This document shows, piece after piece, positions 49,894 through 60,000 of a DNA stretch of 64,000 nt. Each line of letters begins with the position of its first letter. Position 1 is the first letter of the stretch. Source of the stretch: Hsuehochloa calcarea (taxonomy: Eukaryota; Streptophyta; Magnoliopsida; Poales; Poaceae); contig CM070599.1 of the NCBI GenBank assembly GCA_036346395.1, positions 10,965,232 through 11,029,231 on the forward strand, given 5' to 3'. Below the pieces are notes generated by a model. That model had not been told where the DNA came from. It made no database searches and saw only the letters and a program-made list of their open reading frames with translations. The position numbers were made by a program, and so were the translations under genes.

Positions 49894-50573
49894 TGTTGAG
49901 GATTAAAATATTCATATATTATCTTAATATATGATAAAGACCATACGTCTTCGTGGTCGTAACTTCTAAGACCACCGACCTAACTGGTCGTAGGTATTAC
50001 GGAAGTTATATAATAAATACCCTGGTCGGACAAAGTTCTAAACCTAGTCTACGACCAGGTAAGTACTCGTAAAGCTATGAACAGGCGTCTAGGTCGAATC
50101 CCCGACCACGCCACTCACTATGTGATGAATGAACCACATATTTCGTATTCCGCATAATACAACACCATCACGGTTGATGATTTAACGTCTCCTAAATCAT
50201 TAACCGCAAAACAGTTGACGTTTTCACCAACCGCCTTTGCAGTTAGTGGAACCGTCAAACTACCGTCTCTTCCCGACCAGACACGTCGCTCCCCAACGGA
50301 TGTCTCTTCATGGGATAACTGCCACCGCTTCATCAAGTACTTAAGGAGGACCATAGAAGGCCGAAGGGACAGAGGACACGAAGTGCGTAAGAACAACGAC
50401 AAGCGAAGACATCAAGCAAGACATAGCAAAGTGTTGTGTTTTTAGATACTCCCAGTGTTTGTAATTGTGAGTTCATAGCAATAAAGAGCAAGTCAGATCC
50501 ACTCCCAGGAGTCACGCACATTTTTCCTCTTTTTATTTATATATTCATAAGATCGGCGATTTGATCGTCGACA
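49894..50573 (+). repeat. Element E 3' LTR
   Basis: 680 bp, collinear with 38970-39651, and followed by CTAGA (50574-50578). Confidence 0.95.
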
Positions 50574-51230
50574 CTAGAGCCAATCATTTGTTATCCAGAA
50601 CAAGGTATTAGCTTGATGGCTCAAACAGTGCAGCGTGATAACACTGTTATTGTGAGGAAGGGACAGCGACATCATATATTTCAAACCGATTGCAAGATCA
50701 AAGAAAAGGTGTGTAAGTTGATTATTGATAACGGGAGTTCAACCAACATGATTGGCAAGAATGTGATGGAATCACTCTCATTGCCCACATGGAAGCATCC
50801 TAAACCATATTACATCTAATAGCTCAACAACGTCGGCAAAGTCAAGATCACACACAAGGTGAGAGTGTCACGTACTATTGATGGCTATGTCAATAAAGTG
50901 GTGTGTGATGTGGTACCTATGCATGCTGGTCATATTCTATTGGAACGTCCATGGTAATTTGATCTGAATGCTACACATCAAGGACGGTCCAACCGATATA
51001 CTTTCATGCACAAGGGAGAATTCCATGTTTTGCTGTCAAAGACTAATGAAGAAATCACGAGTGATTTGGTTGTGGTTAGAAAGAAGAAGGACATAAAGAC
51101 TACACTAAAACCGAGGATGGCTTTGCTTCAAGAAGGGGAGGATGATGAGGTCCTAAGTGCATCTACTATGGTAGTCAATATCCCTAAGTTGCAAGTGTGT
51201 ACTAAACCTCGGGTTGAGCCTATTATGCAT
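50574..51230 (+). pseudogene. Protease region of Ty3/gypsy element F
   Basis: This continues F after element E. It reads CKIKEKVCKLIIDNGSSTNM, a retropepsin loop in which the usual D-S/T-G or DGG reads DNG. A stop at about 50819 and another at about 50955 interrupt it between GKVKITHKVRVS and LLERPW. It then continues RSNRYTFMHKGEFHVLL and a Lys-rich linker to a stop near 51231. Order and motifs match the stretch between the zinc knuckle and RT of chromovirus-like gypsy elements. RT, RNase H and integrase are absent, so F is an internal deletion derivative. Confidence 0.78.
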
Positions 51231-52085
51231 TAATGGAGAAAGAAACAAGAACCAGGTTCGGCAAAGCGCAAGGAGAGGGAGGTAGGCCGAACGGAGAGCT
51301 TGAGCGGACATGAGAAGACACAAGAACCAAGGGCTATGCATGTTGCAAAGTTTACAAGAGAATTCGGCCAAGAAAAGACAAAAGTACAAAATTCAAACTC
51401 GATTCCGAAATCAATACATTTTCAGCCTAAGAATCCTAAATGGGTTTGGATTGGAGCAATTCCAATTCAGATCTTTCTTTAAAAGAAGTTAATTATAAAT
51501 AACTTGTAATAGGATAGTTTAAATCTATTTTCAGCAATTAGAGTTGTTTAAATTTCAAATTAAAGGAGTTTGCAAATGGGATTACTATTCAGATTACTGT
51601 TCATGGTTACTATTCCAACTTAGATTACTATTCATCACTACAGTTCTGAGTCGGTTACTTTTCATTACGCTATATATTTAGGGTAGATCCCCATTGTAAG
51701 CAAGTCAGAGTTGAAGAAAATACAGAAAAGTCACAGGTTTATGTGGCGCAAAATGAATACATGCGTTTCAGATATTCCCATCTAAGGTTTTGTGATTGTG
51801 TGAATATTGGAGGGAGGTTGTTCTTCCAAGGTCTGTGATTCCTTGTGGATCATCTCATCAATTCGTAGCATCCTCAATTGCTTACGGTTTGGTGTTGTTC
51901 TTCTAGTTTGATTTTGTTTCTCTTCGGATTGATTCAACATCAACCAAGTATTACTTGCTTTGGAGATACACGTGTTCTTCTTTTTTGCCGAATCAGGAAG
52001 GAGGAAAGCTGAGGTTTTGCTTCAAACAAGGTTGAAGTATAAGTACCGCGAAAGATTGGACCACATTACGCATCAACACACGTTG
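51231..52085 (+). mobile_element. 3' non-coding part and probable LTR of element F
   Basis: There is no gene. CTATATATTTAGGGTAG at about 51670-51686 is a TATA-type box in LTR-like context, with GATTACTATTC words repeated before it at 51580-51640. LTR borders are not certain; the right edge is taken as the start of the promoter repeats. This is the last transposon layer before the host gene. Confidence 0.5.
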
Positions 52086-52237
52086 ATTCGTATAAAAAAG
52101 GATCATTTTAGGTTGTTCCCAATAGGATGACCCCATAATTTGCCCCCTCTAGTACACTTTTGAAGAATACCAGCTACCACTAGGTTGTGTCCCCCACTTA
52201 CCTTAAAGACCCCCACACCCATTGCCTCAACCCCAAG

Positions 52238-52259
52238 CTCTCTCTCTCTCTCTCTCTCT
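52238..52259 (+). repeat. (CT)11 microsatellite
   Basis: Perfect CT run in promoter unit 1. A longer one is in unit 2. Confidence 0.95.
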
Positions 52260-52447
52260 GGGCATACCAAATATATAATAGATGTTGTACTAGTAGTGCA
52301 ACCTTTAAAAGGATCATTTTAGGTTGTTCCCAATAGGATGACCCCATAATTTACTCCCTCTAGTACACTTTTGAAGAATGCCAGCTGCCACTAGGTGGTG
52401 TCCCCCACTTACCTTAAGGACCCCACACCCACTGCCTCAACCCCAAG

Positions 52448-52449
<2 letters not shown>

Positions 52450-52489
<40 letters not shown>
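52450..52489 (+). repeat. (CT)20 microsatellite
   Basis: Perfect CT run in promoter unit 2, at the position matching the (CT)11 run of unit 1. In plants, pyrimidine patches near start sites are common promoter features. Confidence 0.95.
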
Positions 52490-52491
<2 letters not shown>

Positions 52492-53218
52492 GCATACCCC
52501 CCAAATAAGTGAGTATTGTGCGTGCCAAATAGGATACTCTACCATATTAAATAAATTAGATGTTTTATTAGTTGTCCAATTGTCCCTTGTAGGATGACAA
52601 CATAGTTATTCCCTAATACAGCTATGAAGAATGGCAGCTAGCACCAACTATTGTTCTTGGCATACCTTAAATACCCACCCCACAAATTGCCTAAACCCCC
52701 TGCACTTTTAGATCCACATGTCTTTTGGAGAAAAACAAAATGGGTGTCCATATATGTCCAGCTCATCCTTCATATTCTTGGCATACCCCTAACTAAAAGA
52801 GTATTCTAAATGTCAAACTAGATACTCAACCATACTAAATATACTAGATTTTATAATGTTGCAATCTTCAAGAGAATCATTCTGGGTGGTTCTCAATAGG
52901 ATGGCCAAAAACATTTCTATGTCTAGCAAATCTTTAGGGAATACCAGCTAGCATTAGGTGTTTTCCCCCACTTACCTTAAGGACCCCAACCCAGACCCAT
53001 TGCCTCACCCCCTTCCTATCCTTACACAATCTCGAATGAGTGAGAGCTCTACGAGCCAAAATAGGATAATCTACCATACTAAATAAAATAGATGTTATAC
53101 TAGCTGTCCAATCTTTAAAAGGAATCATTCTAGTTGTCCCTTATAGGATGACCACACAATTTATTCCTAGTACAACTATGGTTAATGCCAGCTAGCACCA
53201 ACTATTGTCCTTCACTTA

Positions 53219-53230
53219 GCTTAAATACCC
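53219..53230 (+). promoter_or_regulatory. TATA-like box of the MBD gene
   Basis: GCTTAAATACCC lies about 90-100 bp before the ATG, followed by C-rich and GA-rich leader sequence. Unit 3 keeps the same box at 52667-52676 and might give an alternative start about 650 bp upstream. Confidence 0.5.
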
Positions 53231-53318
53231 ACCCCACACACGTTGCCTACCCCCTTGCTCTTTTAGATCCAAGCAAGTGAGAGGGGGAGAGAAAAGAGAA
53301 GAGGGCAGAGTTGTAGGA

Positions 53319-53480
53319 ATGGGTGACTCGCCAATGGTGATAATCTCAGATGATGAGGAGGTGAAACTAGAGGAGGAGGAGGACAAGGAGATAGAGGTGC
53401 ACTTGGAGGAGCCACCGGATTGGCTCCCCGATGGCTGGATCATGGAGGTCAATCGTGGTGATGATGGTACCATCTATCGG
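53319..53480 (+). other. MBD gene exon 1
   Basis: 54 codons. The ATG at 53319 is the first ATG after the leader. A GTG-started extension from 53277 is in frame but needs a non-ATG start. The exon holds the acidic tail and the first half of MBD module 1 and ends TIYR before GTATAT. Confidence 0.85.
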
Positions 53481-56400
53481 GTATATAGTGTACAAAATAT
53501 GCACAAACACGTACTATTAGAAAGATCACAATGTGTGTATGGCTAAACACGTGTACATGCTCTATACATGGTTATATGCTTTGCTACTGTCTTTTTTTTC
53601 TCTTTTTAGATATGTGATTTTTTTGGTAGTTTGTGTTTGTTTATATACAGTATTACACATCTCCTGTGTCTGAGTACACATTCACAATGAAGTCAGAGGT
53701 GATGAGTTACCTTTTCTCTGAGATGGATGAGTGCATCCTGGAATCACGGGATTGTGCTGTGGGTAACACGCTTCCGGTAAATTATTTCTATCTTTGGTCA
53801 TGTCATTGTTGCTTTTATTTGATTGGACTCAAGATGTGTGAGTCCCCGTCATGACATATGCAGAGGACACATGAATGGCTTCCAAAGGGGTGGTTGATCG
53901 AGATCAGAGCCGGCGGAGAGAAGATGGACAAGATGTACAAGGTAACTTTTAACTTGGTTTCATATTAAGTGTATGCCAATTGTTTCATATTAACGCAGTA
54001 GTTGATCGCAATAACATATATTGTTGATTGAGAGTATGAGGTTCACACTAGCTGGAGATGAGGTTCAAACAAGAAAGGACCTCTCTAACATATTATAAGT
54101 TTGTATATGTTGGTATGTTCCAATTAAGAAAAAGACTTGCTTTCATTTTGTGTATTAGAAAGTTCTCCAGATTAGCTAGATCAGAGTTATTGCATTCAAA
54201 CAAGGTAGAAGCTGGATCCGACGTATTAACAAATTATGTTGATGGTTCCAATTAACAAAAGGTCTTCCCTTCAGATTAATTAGTGCTACCTAAGTTCTTC
54301 CGTACATAAATAGAAAGTTTTATTGAAATGTGGAAGAAATTTGTTTCATTAGACATTGGGTAGATTGAGATTTGATCACAGTTGGACTTTAGCAGATTTT
54401 GGAGTTTAGCTGTTATTAAACACTGAGCATTTCCAGAAGCCTTCTCAGATTACAGAATCATACAAAAATTTAGTAGTACAGGCATTCTGTCGAAACATCG
54501 TCTTATGTGTGGAGAATGGAAGTTCCTAACAAACTAAAGCATTACCTACTGAGAATAATTATGGGGTTCTAGCGGCTAAAATGGAATTAATACGGCAGCG
54601 TATTAAAGATGAACCTTTGTGCCATTGCTGTAGAAAATACAATGAAACTTCGTATGATCATATCATACCCTTGCTGGCCCTAAAACTGTTATTCATCGTA
54701 TGTTGCCATTGCGTACCCAAAAAGACAAAGATCATATCAAGAATAAAACTTACTCATGTGAGTAATTTTGTTCGGAATTATGGATACTTAATGATCATCC
54801 TTATGGCTCTTTTGCAGTTTTATGTTTACCCACCAACCGGAGTGCGACTGTTTTCAAAAGAAGATGTACTACTCTATGTTAAGGAAATGAAGATCTCCAC
54901 ATGTGATACCAATGGAAAATGTGACACAAGCACTGACCATAATGTGTGTCTCTTGCTGGAAATATTTCTCCTAGCTAACAGTATATCTCTTAAATGATTT
55001 TAAATTTTTCTGAACTGATATCCACCCCTATTTTGTAGATACTTGCAAAGGTGGAGTTTAACCCATGTGCACTGCCAAAAGGATGGGTGAAAGAAATAGT
55101 ATTTAGAAAGACAAAGGAAGGAGTAAGAAAAGACCCGGTACATAAAAGCAAACCATCCTTGCTCTCATTGACAGCACAAAATGGATTCCAATTTTCTGAT
55201 CATCATTTGATTGATTGCGCAGTACTATACGGATCCTGTTAGTCTTTATGTATTCCGCACGCTGAAGTCTGCAAGGCGCTACTTTGAAACTGGAAAAGTA
55301 ACTAAGCATTCCTTTATTCAAAAGACTAGTGTCCATGACCTGTACTCTTTTGAGAAGTCTGCAGATCTGGTGATTGTTCTTACAACATTGTCTATTCTAA
55401 AATTTATGTTTTCATTTTGAGGCCTTAAACTTCTCTTACCAAAATCTGCATAATAGGATTTTTATTGTTATTGGTTATTCTGCACTTTCCCATGAAACAA
55501 CAAATATGTATAAAGCACAATTGAGTGTATGTACATGGAGTACATGCATATATGAAACCAACTATGTTGTATATATACTCCTTATAATGTGGTATATATA
55601 CTTTTTCGCTTAGGTATATAGCCTTTTATGTGTAAATAACAAGGCATATAAAAAAAGTAAAGAAAAGTAAGGACTCCCTTCCATGCAATTTTCTTTTTCT
55701 TAGAATTACTGGATAAGTTTAATTACTTGAAGTGAAAACATGATTACGTCAAACTCGTCTAGAAGATGCATGTACCAGAGGTTGGAGTGCAGTACAATGG
55801 CATTTTTCTATTTGTGTGTTCGCATGAGTTAAATTTACTTTCTGGTTTTACATGATGGACAATAGAGTGTTTTTTTATGCAAATGTATAGTACTTTTGGT
55901 AATGCAGGAAAAGAAATCCATGGTTTTTTTTTTCCCAAACAATCATCTTAGCTTTGGTAAAATTTACAACAAACCTGCTTCAGACCAACTTGATATTGAG
56001 AACTGTTTGTTGCTTTTACTAAAGAGAACATAAGGCTATATAACCAGTGCTGTTTCCAATTCCTAGTGCCATCCTTTTTTAGTATGTGATTTTTCTTGCC
56101 ATATCTATCACTTTATTGCCCCAAAATTTGAACAGCTTATGGAACATGCTAAGAATGGTGCTAGCTTGCACTTTTGTTTCCTCGAAGACCTATATAATGT
56201 GATAATTGAATTCTAGGTCCTATACTTGTTTACAAAAACGAAATAATTTCACTTGATATTGTTGTTCAACATACTTTGATTACAGTCCCTCACAGTCTGG
56301 ACATAGCATCTGATGTCAATTGATTTGTTACGCACTTTGCAATTATATTGGGAATAGACTACATGATTTCTCGAAAACTGATTAAACTACTGTAATTGTC

Positions 56401-56738
56401 AGTTTCATCGATCAATGGTTTCTGCAACATTTATTTTTGTAACATTAGCTATCAATAAAATTATTCCGATTCACATATATTTGATACTTTTTTAGATAAT
56501 GAAAGAGAAAATCTCTCCCAACCTTTGCAACAAGGATGCACACAGCCCAAGATATCTGATACTATACTGCATATATCTGATTGATGTTTTTTCATGACAG
56601 CATGATAGTTTGTACAAAAGACTGACACTTAATGGGAAGGCTGACCTGAAACCCACAAGATCATCACTAGTGGAAAAGATATTCAGTAATGACCAAACTT
56701 CACATAGCTGTAAGTTCCTCCAGTTACTGGCGTTATGA
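53319..56738 (+). CDS. Triple methyl-CpG-binding-domain protein (MBD7-like), seven coding exons
   Basis: Exons: 53319-53480, 53651-53776, 53864-53941, 54818-54943, 55039-55137, 55223-55369, 56601-56738 (the last to an in-frame TGA). All internal borders are GT/AG and phase 0. The product is about 291 residues: an acidic N-terminus (residues 10-33), then three MBD modules. Module 1 is WLPDGWIMEV..YYTSPVSEYTF (about 35-75), module 2 is WLPKGWLIEI..FYVYPPTGVRLFS (about 100-145), and module 3 is ALPKGWVKEI..YYTDPVSLYVF (about 174-220). Each module has the GW..E core, the aromatic YY/FY pair and a basic/helical end. Arabidopsis MBD7 (three MBDs, about 300 residues) has the same layout. Such proteins bind methylated CG in chromatin; whether this one does needs its DNA-contact residues tested. 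The C-terminal end is uncertain because a LINE begins 25 bp after the TGA. Confidence 0.85.
54818..54943 (+). other. MBD gene exon 4 (second half of module 2)
   Basis: 42 codons from FYVYPPTGVRLF to DTSTDHN, the same length as exon 2. The donor AAT/GTGTGT is weaker than the others. The preceding intron (876 bp) has no recognisable feature other than short open stretches. Confidence 0.75.
55370..56600 (+). other. MBD gene last intron, 1.2 kb
   Basis: AT-rich intron (GTGATTG..TGACAG) without coding or mobile-element signals that I can recognise. The TATATACT words near 55570-55600 are simple AT repeats. Confidence 0.7.
56601..56738 (+). other. MBD gene exon 7, last coding exon as read
   Basis: After TTCATGACAG the frame gives HDSLYKRLTLNGKADLKPTR and continues to SNDQTSHS. 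A strong donor (CT/GTAAGT) follows at 56710. If read through, TGA ends the frame at 56738. If spliced to the next AG at 56788, the joined codon is TAG. Either way the protein ends near residue 282-291. The region before this exon is a 1.2-kb intron. Confidence 0.65.
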
Positions 56739-56762
56739 TTTTATTTTACATACGTATATATG

Positions 56763-58165
56763 CTTCTTCTTCTTCTTCTTCTTTTTAGAGCAAGTTGAGC
56801 TTCAAACTTTATTGATCACGGTTAACAGGGTTACAATCATTGTTTACAACAGGGTTTTTTTTACCGGATTTTTTTTACCGGGTGGCCGGTAAGTCCAATT
56901 TGGCCAAAAATCGAAAAAAAAAATTGGCCAATTTCTGCCTAAATTTTCAATATTTTTTTTGAATTTTTTGGGTTTTAAATTTTAAAAATCAAATTCTAAC
57001 AAATTCGCTTTTTTTTTAACAAAATTCATCCAAACCGATTTTTTCGAGACCGGTTTGTATTCCTATCGGCCTCCACCGGTAAAACCGAAATCGGCGATTA
57101 TCAGCTGGTGTTCTGATACCTGGTTTACAATAGGTAAAAGAAATTCTGGAACGCCACTTAACCACAACTTCCTCGGTTCATTCAACACAGCCTTCTGGGC
57201 ACACTCATGTGCGGCAACATTTGCCATATTCTACGAACAGCAACAAATTTAAACTCATCTAGTTCTTTAATACTCAACTCTTCTACATCACTACTCAAGA
57301 CCGCAGGAATATGTGATCTTGCCGAGCGCCGCTCCATCCACAAACTTAATTAGTAGCACTTGCGAATCAGTCTCCAGGACTACTCTTGTAAATCCTCTTT
57401 CTCTGGCAAGAGAGTCAAGCCATCTCTGCAGGCTAAGGCTTCAGCCATGAGAGCGTCATGCATTGATGCGTACCAGTACGCCGTTGCCGCCATGAAAACA
57501 CCTCTGCTCGAACGAGCTACTGACCCAGTCAAACCAGAGGAATTCACGAAGGAAAACGCTCCATCCACATTCACCTTAACCCAATTCGGCGGCGGCGGCG
57601 GCGGCGGCAACTAGCCCTCCACCGGAGTTAAATCTACATTCTTCTTGGGTTTTACCATATAGGTTGTTTCCAGCGCTGATTCGACAACCCATTTAACTGC
57701 TTGTAGCGGTGTCCAACCTTTCTCACCATGTCGTTGGTCATTACGAGCAGTCCAGACCGACCACATACCACAAAAGATCAGAGTTGCATCATCTTTCCTG
57801 GAAAAGTGATAGAATCGTTCAAGTTGTCTGTTTGGTCGGTAGGATAGATGGTACGAGATTATGTTCGGTTAATTGTATGAGATGATACTTGAATTCAAGT
57901 TTGGAGATAGAGGCCCACAAGTCTCATATGTCCCCATAACTTTAGTGTGTCGTCTAAATAGGATATGACGCGCGGGCAGGAATCCATGTATAATCCTCCA
58001 GCAGAAAATGCGTACCTTTGGTGGGACGCTCAGCTTCCACACTGATTTCCACACAGGTGTAGCATATCCGACACATACCATTTCTCTCCTGATTCGAACC
58101 CAGTGGAATTTTCAGAATCCCCGCTGTGTCGACGGGCGAGAACCCAGCATCCACCTTCACTCTTG
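56763..58165 (-). mobile_element. 5'-truncated L1-type LINE, interrupted by a hAT MITE
   Basis: Reading minus, the right end begins within ORF2: FSPVDTAGILKIPLG is a conserved plant LINE phrase, followed by a zf-RVT domain (KSVWKLSVPPKVRIFCWR, about 58045-57990). RNase H follows, with NWVKVNVDGAFSF and ALMAEALACRDGL (57600-57400). The 3' tail has AATAAA (complement at about 56806-56811) and ends in an A-rich GAAGAA tract (56763-56786). RT and endonuclease are absent, so it is 5' truncated. Frameshifts and stops split the protein domains. No target duplication could be fixed by eye. Confidence 0.85.
56842..57130. mobile_element. hAT-type MITE with 8-bp TSD, inside the LINE
   Basis: The 8-bp sequence GTTTACAA occurs at 56842-56849 and 57123-57130. 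Between them, 56850-57122 (273 bp) starts CAGGG and ends with the complementary CCTG, with T/A-rich arms carrying ACCGG/CCGGT words (56871-56890 and 57073-57086). Eight-base duplications and CAGG-type ends are typical of the hAT superfamily. It has no coding capacity. LINE sequence is continuous when it is removed. Confidence 0.8.
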
Positions 58166-58880
58166 TTTGACAATAGAAATCACTTTAGATTTCTATACAT
58201 GGGATAAATGTTGCGGGTGTACCAGCATACAAAGTACACAAACATAAATCAAATACAAGAAATAAAAGGTTAAGGAAGCATACATTTTATTAATTCTCAT
58301 GGAATTACAAAATACAAGTCCCTTATTATTATTGTGTGCTCCATAACTTGGCGATATGGTCTCCTGGTTCTTGGGGTCTCGGAAGACTCCCGGTTAATTA
58401 CTCCTGCCAGGTGGACTCGCGGGATACCTTCGATTATGTTGCGCACTTCAATTCAAAAAGGAGTAAAGATGGCCGAGATAAAAATCGGGGTGTTGATGAG
58501 GTCGGTAGCAACGGGCGGGACGAATCCAATGCAGTGGAGGCGCACGAGGGATGGCGAGCGTAATTGTCAGCGGCGTCCTAAGCACGGATAGCCAGATTGA
58601 CGAGCCATTGTAGGAGATCACGTAGGCCGAATTCAACTCCAACATATTTGGCATGTAATCTTAAACTTCCCGTTATGCATTATCTCTTATACATTGTACT
58701 ATATATTTTCAAATGATCAATACAAACGGTGAGCGTGATTCTCCCTAAGATTATACGTGATTCTCCCTAAGATTATACATTCCTTCATGATATCGATCCG
58801 TAGAGCCACGAAAGAACGACGCAGTCCATCTGTTTCCATGCGGTGTTAGTAGACGTTGTGGTGGTCGTGACGTCGCCGGT
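58166..58880. other. Unassigned intergenic DNA
   Basis: No gene is supported. It contains a tandem 22-bp repeat (GTGATTCTCCCTAAGATTATAC) at about 58735-58780. A short open stretch at 58334-58591 has no recognisable homology. It is probably decayed transposon sequence. Confidence 0.4.
58735..58780. repeat. Two tandem 22-bp repeats
   Basis: GTGATTCTCCCTAAGATTATAC occurs twice without a gap. Confidence 0.9.
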
Positions 58881-59400
58881 GAGAGGCATGCCGACGCTTT
58901 TGACATGATCAGTGAGGGCATACTTGCTGAGCGTCACCATAAAGAGACCTCGACACGTGGTGAAATTGTTAGATTGATCTCGGCTAACTGCCGAGACCGA
59001 GTCTCACGGGGCAAAGCCCACCAACGCGCCCTTATCGGGGGCGGTTCCAACTGCTTTGGTTCTGGTCCCGGTCTCCTCTAGCGCCATATAAATCAGTGGG
59101 ATACGGCAAGGTTTTGGCTAAGATTCAAAACTCAAGAACGTCCCATACACACGCCCGATCGATAACGTGCGCTGAGGAGAACGAAGACCAGACCGACGGC
59201 CACTGGATCTTTGCCGTGACTTCGACTCCGCGACTCAGGCCGACCCACGGCGCTCAGATCTACGCCGACACCGACTCTCAAACAATCACGATGGCATCCT
59301 CATCTAATGATCAGCCTCAGCCGATCTGGCCTCGCCCGGATCTGACCCTATTGACTCGGTTATAGCACTTAGAAGGAGGGAATGTACGTTTTTGAGAAAC
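58880..59400 (+). other. Promoter-like and leader-like segment, possible copia LTR/leader fragment
   Basis: GCCATATAAATC at about 59083-59094 is a TATA-type box, preceded by TCTCGGC/GCCGAGA (about 58977-58995, a hairpin) and GC-rich DNA. An ATG at 59291 gives MASSSNDQPQPIWPRPDL and stops after 24 codons. MASSS-type starts occur in copia Gag proteins, and a copia gag remnant lies at 60475, so this may be its displaced 5' part. Confidence 0.35.
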
Positions 59401-60000
59401 CCTAATGAAATCCCCAAAATCAGAAACACCAACTCAGATCTCAGACCCCCGACCTCAAGAACTCAGATCAAAAGGCCAAAGGAGCGGCGGAATACTCACG
59501 TTTTTGTTGGAGATCTGGAGTCGTCACTCCGGTCTCGGCGCGCGCAACTCCACTCGGCAATTTGCGCGCGCGACCTCGGTCGCACGCGCTCGCCGGCGAG
59601 GAGAGTTGCGAGGGCGCCGCCTCTTAGCGTTCGTCGCTCGAACCACTGCTCCGGTCTTCGACCAGCGGCATCGGTGCACTCGAGAGCTTCGCGCCGTCGC
59701 GCCGTCGCCTCCGAGCGGAGATTTCGGGAGAGAACGGGAGAAATGAAATTAGGGTTAGGGTTTCCCGTCGGCCGAGCGTTTTATACGTCGCGATTTTCAC
59801 TGTCGACCGTCCGATGGAATCGAGCGGCTCTCGTCATTAGCCGGCCGGATGAATAACGAAGCGCGTTTGGTTCGGCCGTCCGATGAGATCGGACGGTCAC
59901 AATTCCTTGCGCCATTACGGGCCAAACCCTAATGGGCCGCCATCACGCTTAGCACGCCGAAAACGAAAGTGATGAGCCGGGCCGAGCCCACAGATGAACA
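59400..60000 (-). other. GC-rich minus-strand promoter/LTR-like segment
   Basis: Reading minus, it contains grass-LTR-like GACCGTCCGATCTCATCGGA (about 59898-59880), TATAAAACGC (about 59793), AACCCTAACCCTAATTTC, a GC-rich leader and a GTGAGT-type splice donor near 59490-59500. Frames of 113-154 codons on the plus strand here are Arg-rich by-products of GC-rich DNA and are not called. Confidence 0.4.

Larger units (their letters stand above)
38970..50573 (+). mobile_element. Tat-lineage Ty3/gypsy retrotransposon E, complete with antisense gene
   Basis: An 11.6-kb element with 682-bp (38970-39651) and 680-bp (49894-50573) LTRs that begin TGTTGAGG and end GTCGACA, flanked by CTAGA on both sides. 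The primer site TGGCGCCGTCTGTGGGGA (39654-39671) and polypurine tract TTCGGGGGCTAGC (49881-49893) are typical of the Tat lineage (RIRE2, Grande, Cinful type). Gene order is gag, protease, reverse transcriptase, RNase H, a second archaeal-type RNase H and integrase, then about 3.6 kb with an antisense multi-exon gene. The LTRs differ at only a modest number of sites, so insertion is comparatively recent. The coding frames are broken by several frameshifts. Confidence 0.95.
52094..53318 (+). repeat. Five imperfect tandem copies of a promoter segment upstream of the MBD gene
   Basis: Units start at about 52094, 52305, 52580, 52866 and 53113. Each has GGATCATT or GAATCATT, TAGGTTGT-like, AATAGGATGACC, an AATRCCAGCTA core, a CTTACCTTAA(A/G) box, a C-rich stretch and GCCTCAACCCC or GCCTACCCCC. 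Units 1, 2 and 4 read CTTACCTTAA(A/G)GACCCC. Units 3 and 5 read CTTAAATACCCACCCCAC, a TATA-like form, and share CTTTTAGATCCA. Units 1 and 2 are the most alike and carry CT microsatellites. Unit 5 leads into the gene's ATG. Confidence 0.88.

Noticed and set aside
52094..53318. Possible transposon origin of the five promoter repeats
   Set aside because: No terminal inverted repeats, target duplications or coding remnants. Unit 5 is continuous with the gene leader, which favours local tandem duplication.
59392..59856. 154- and 113-codon Arg-rich frames
   Set aside because: Overlapping frames in the same GC-rich DNA, which reads better as a minus-strand promoter and leader.
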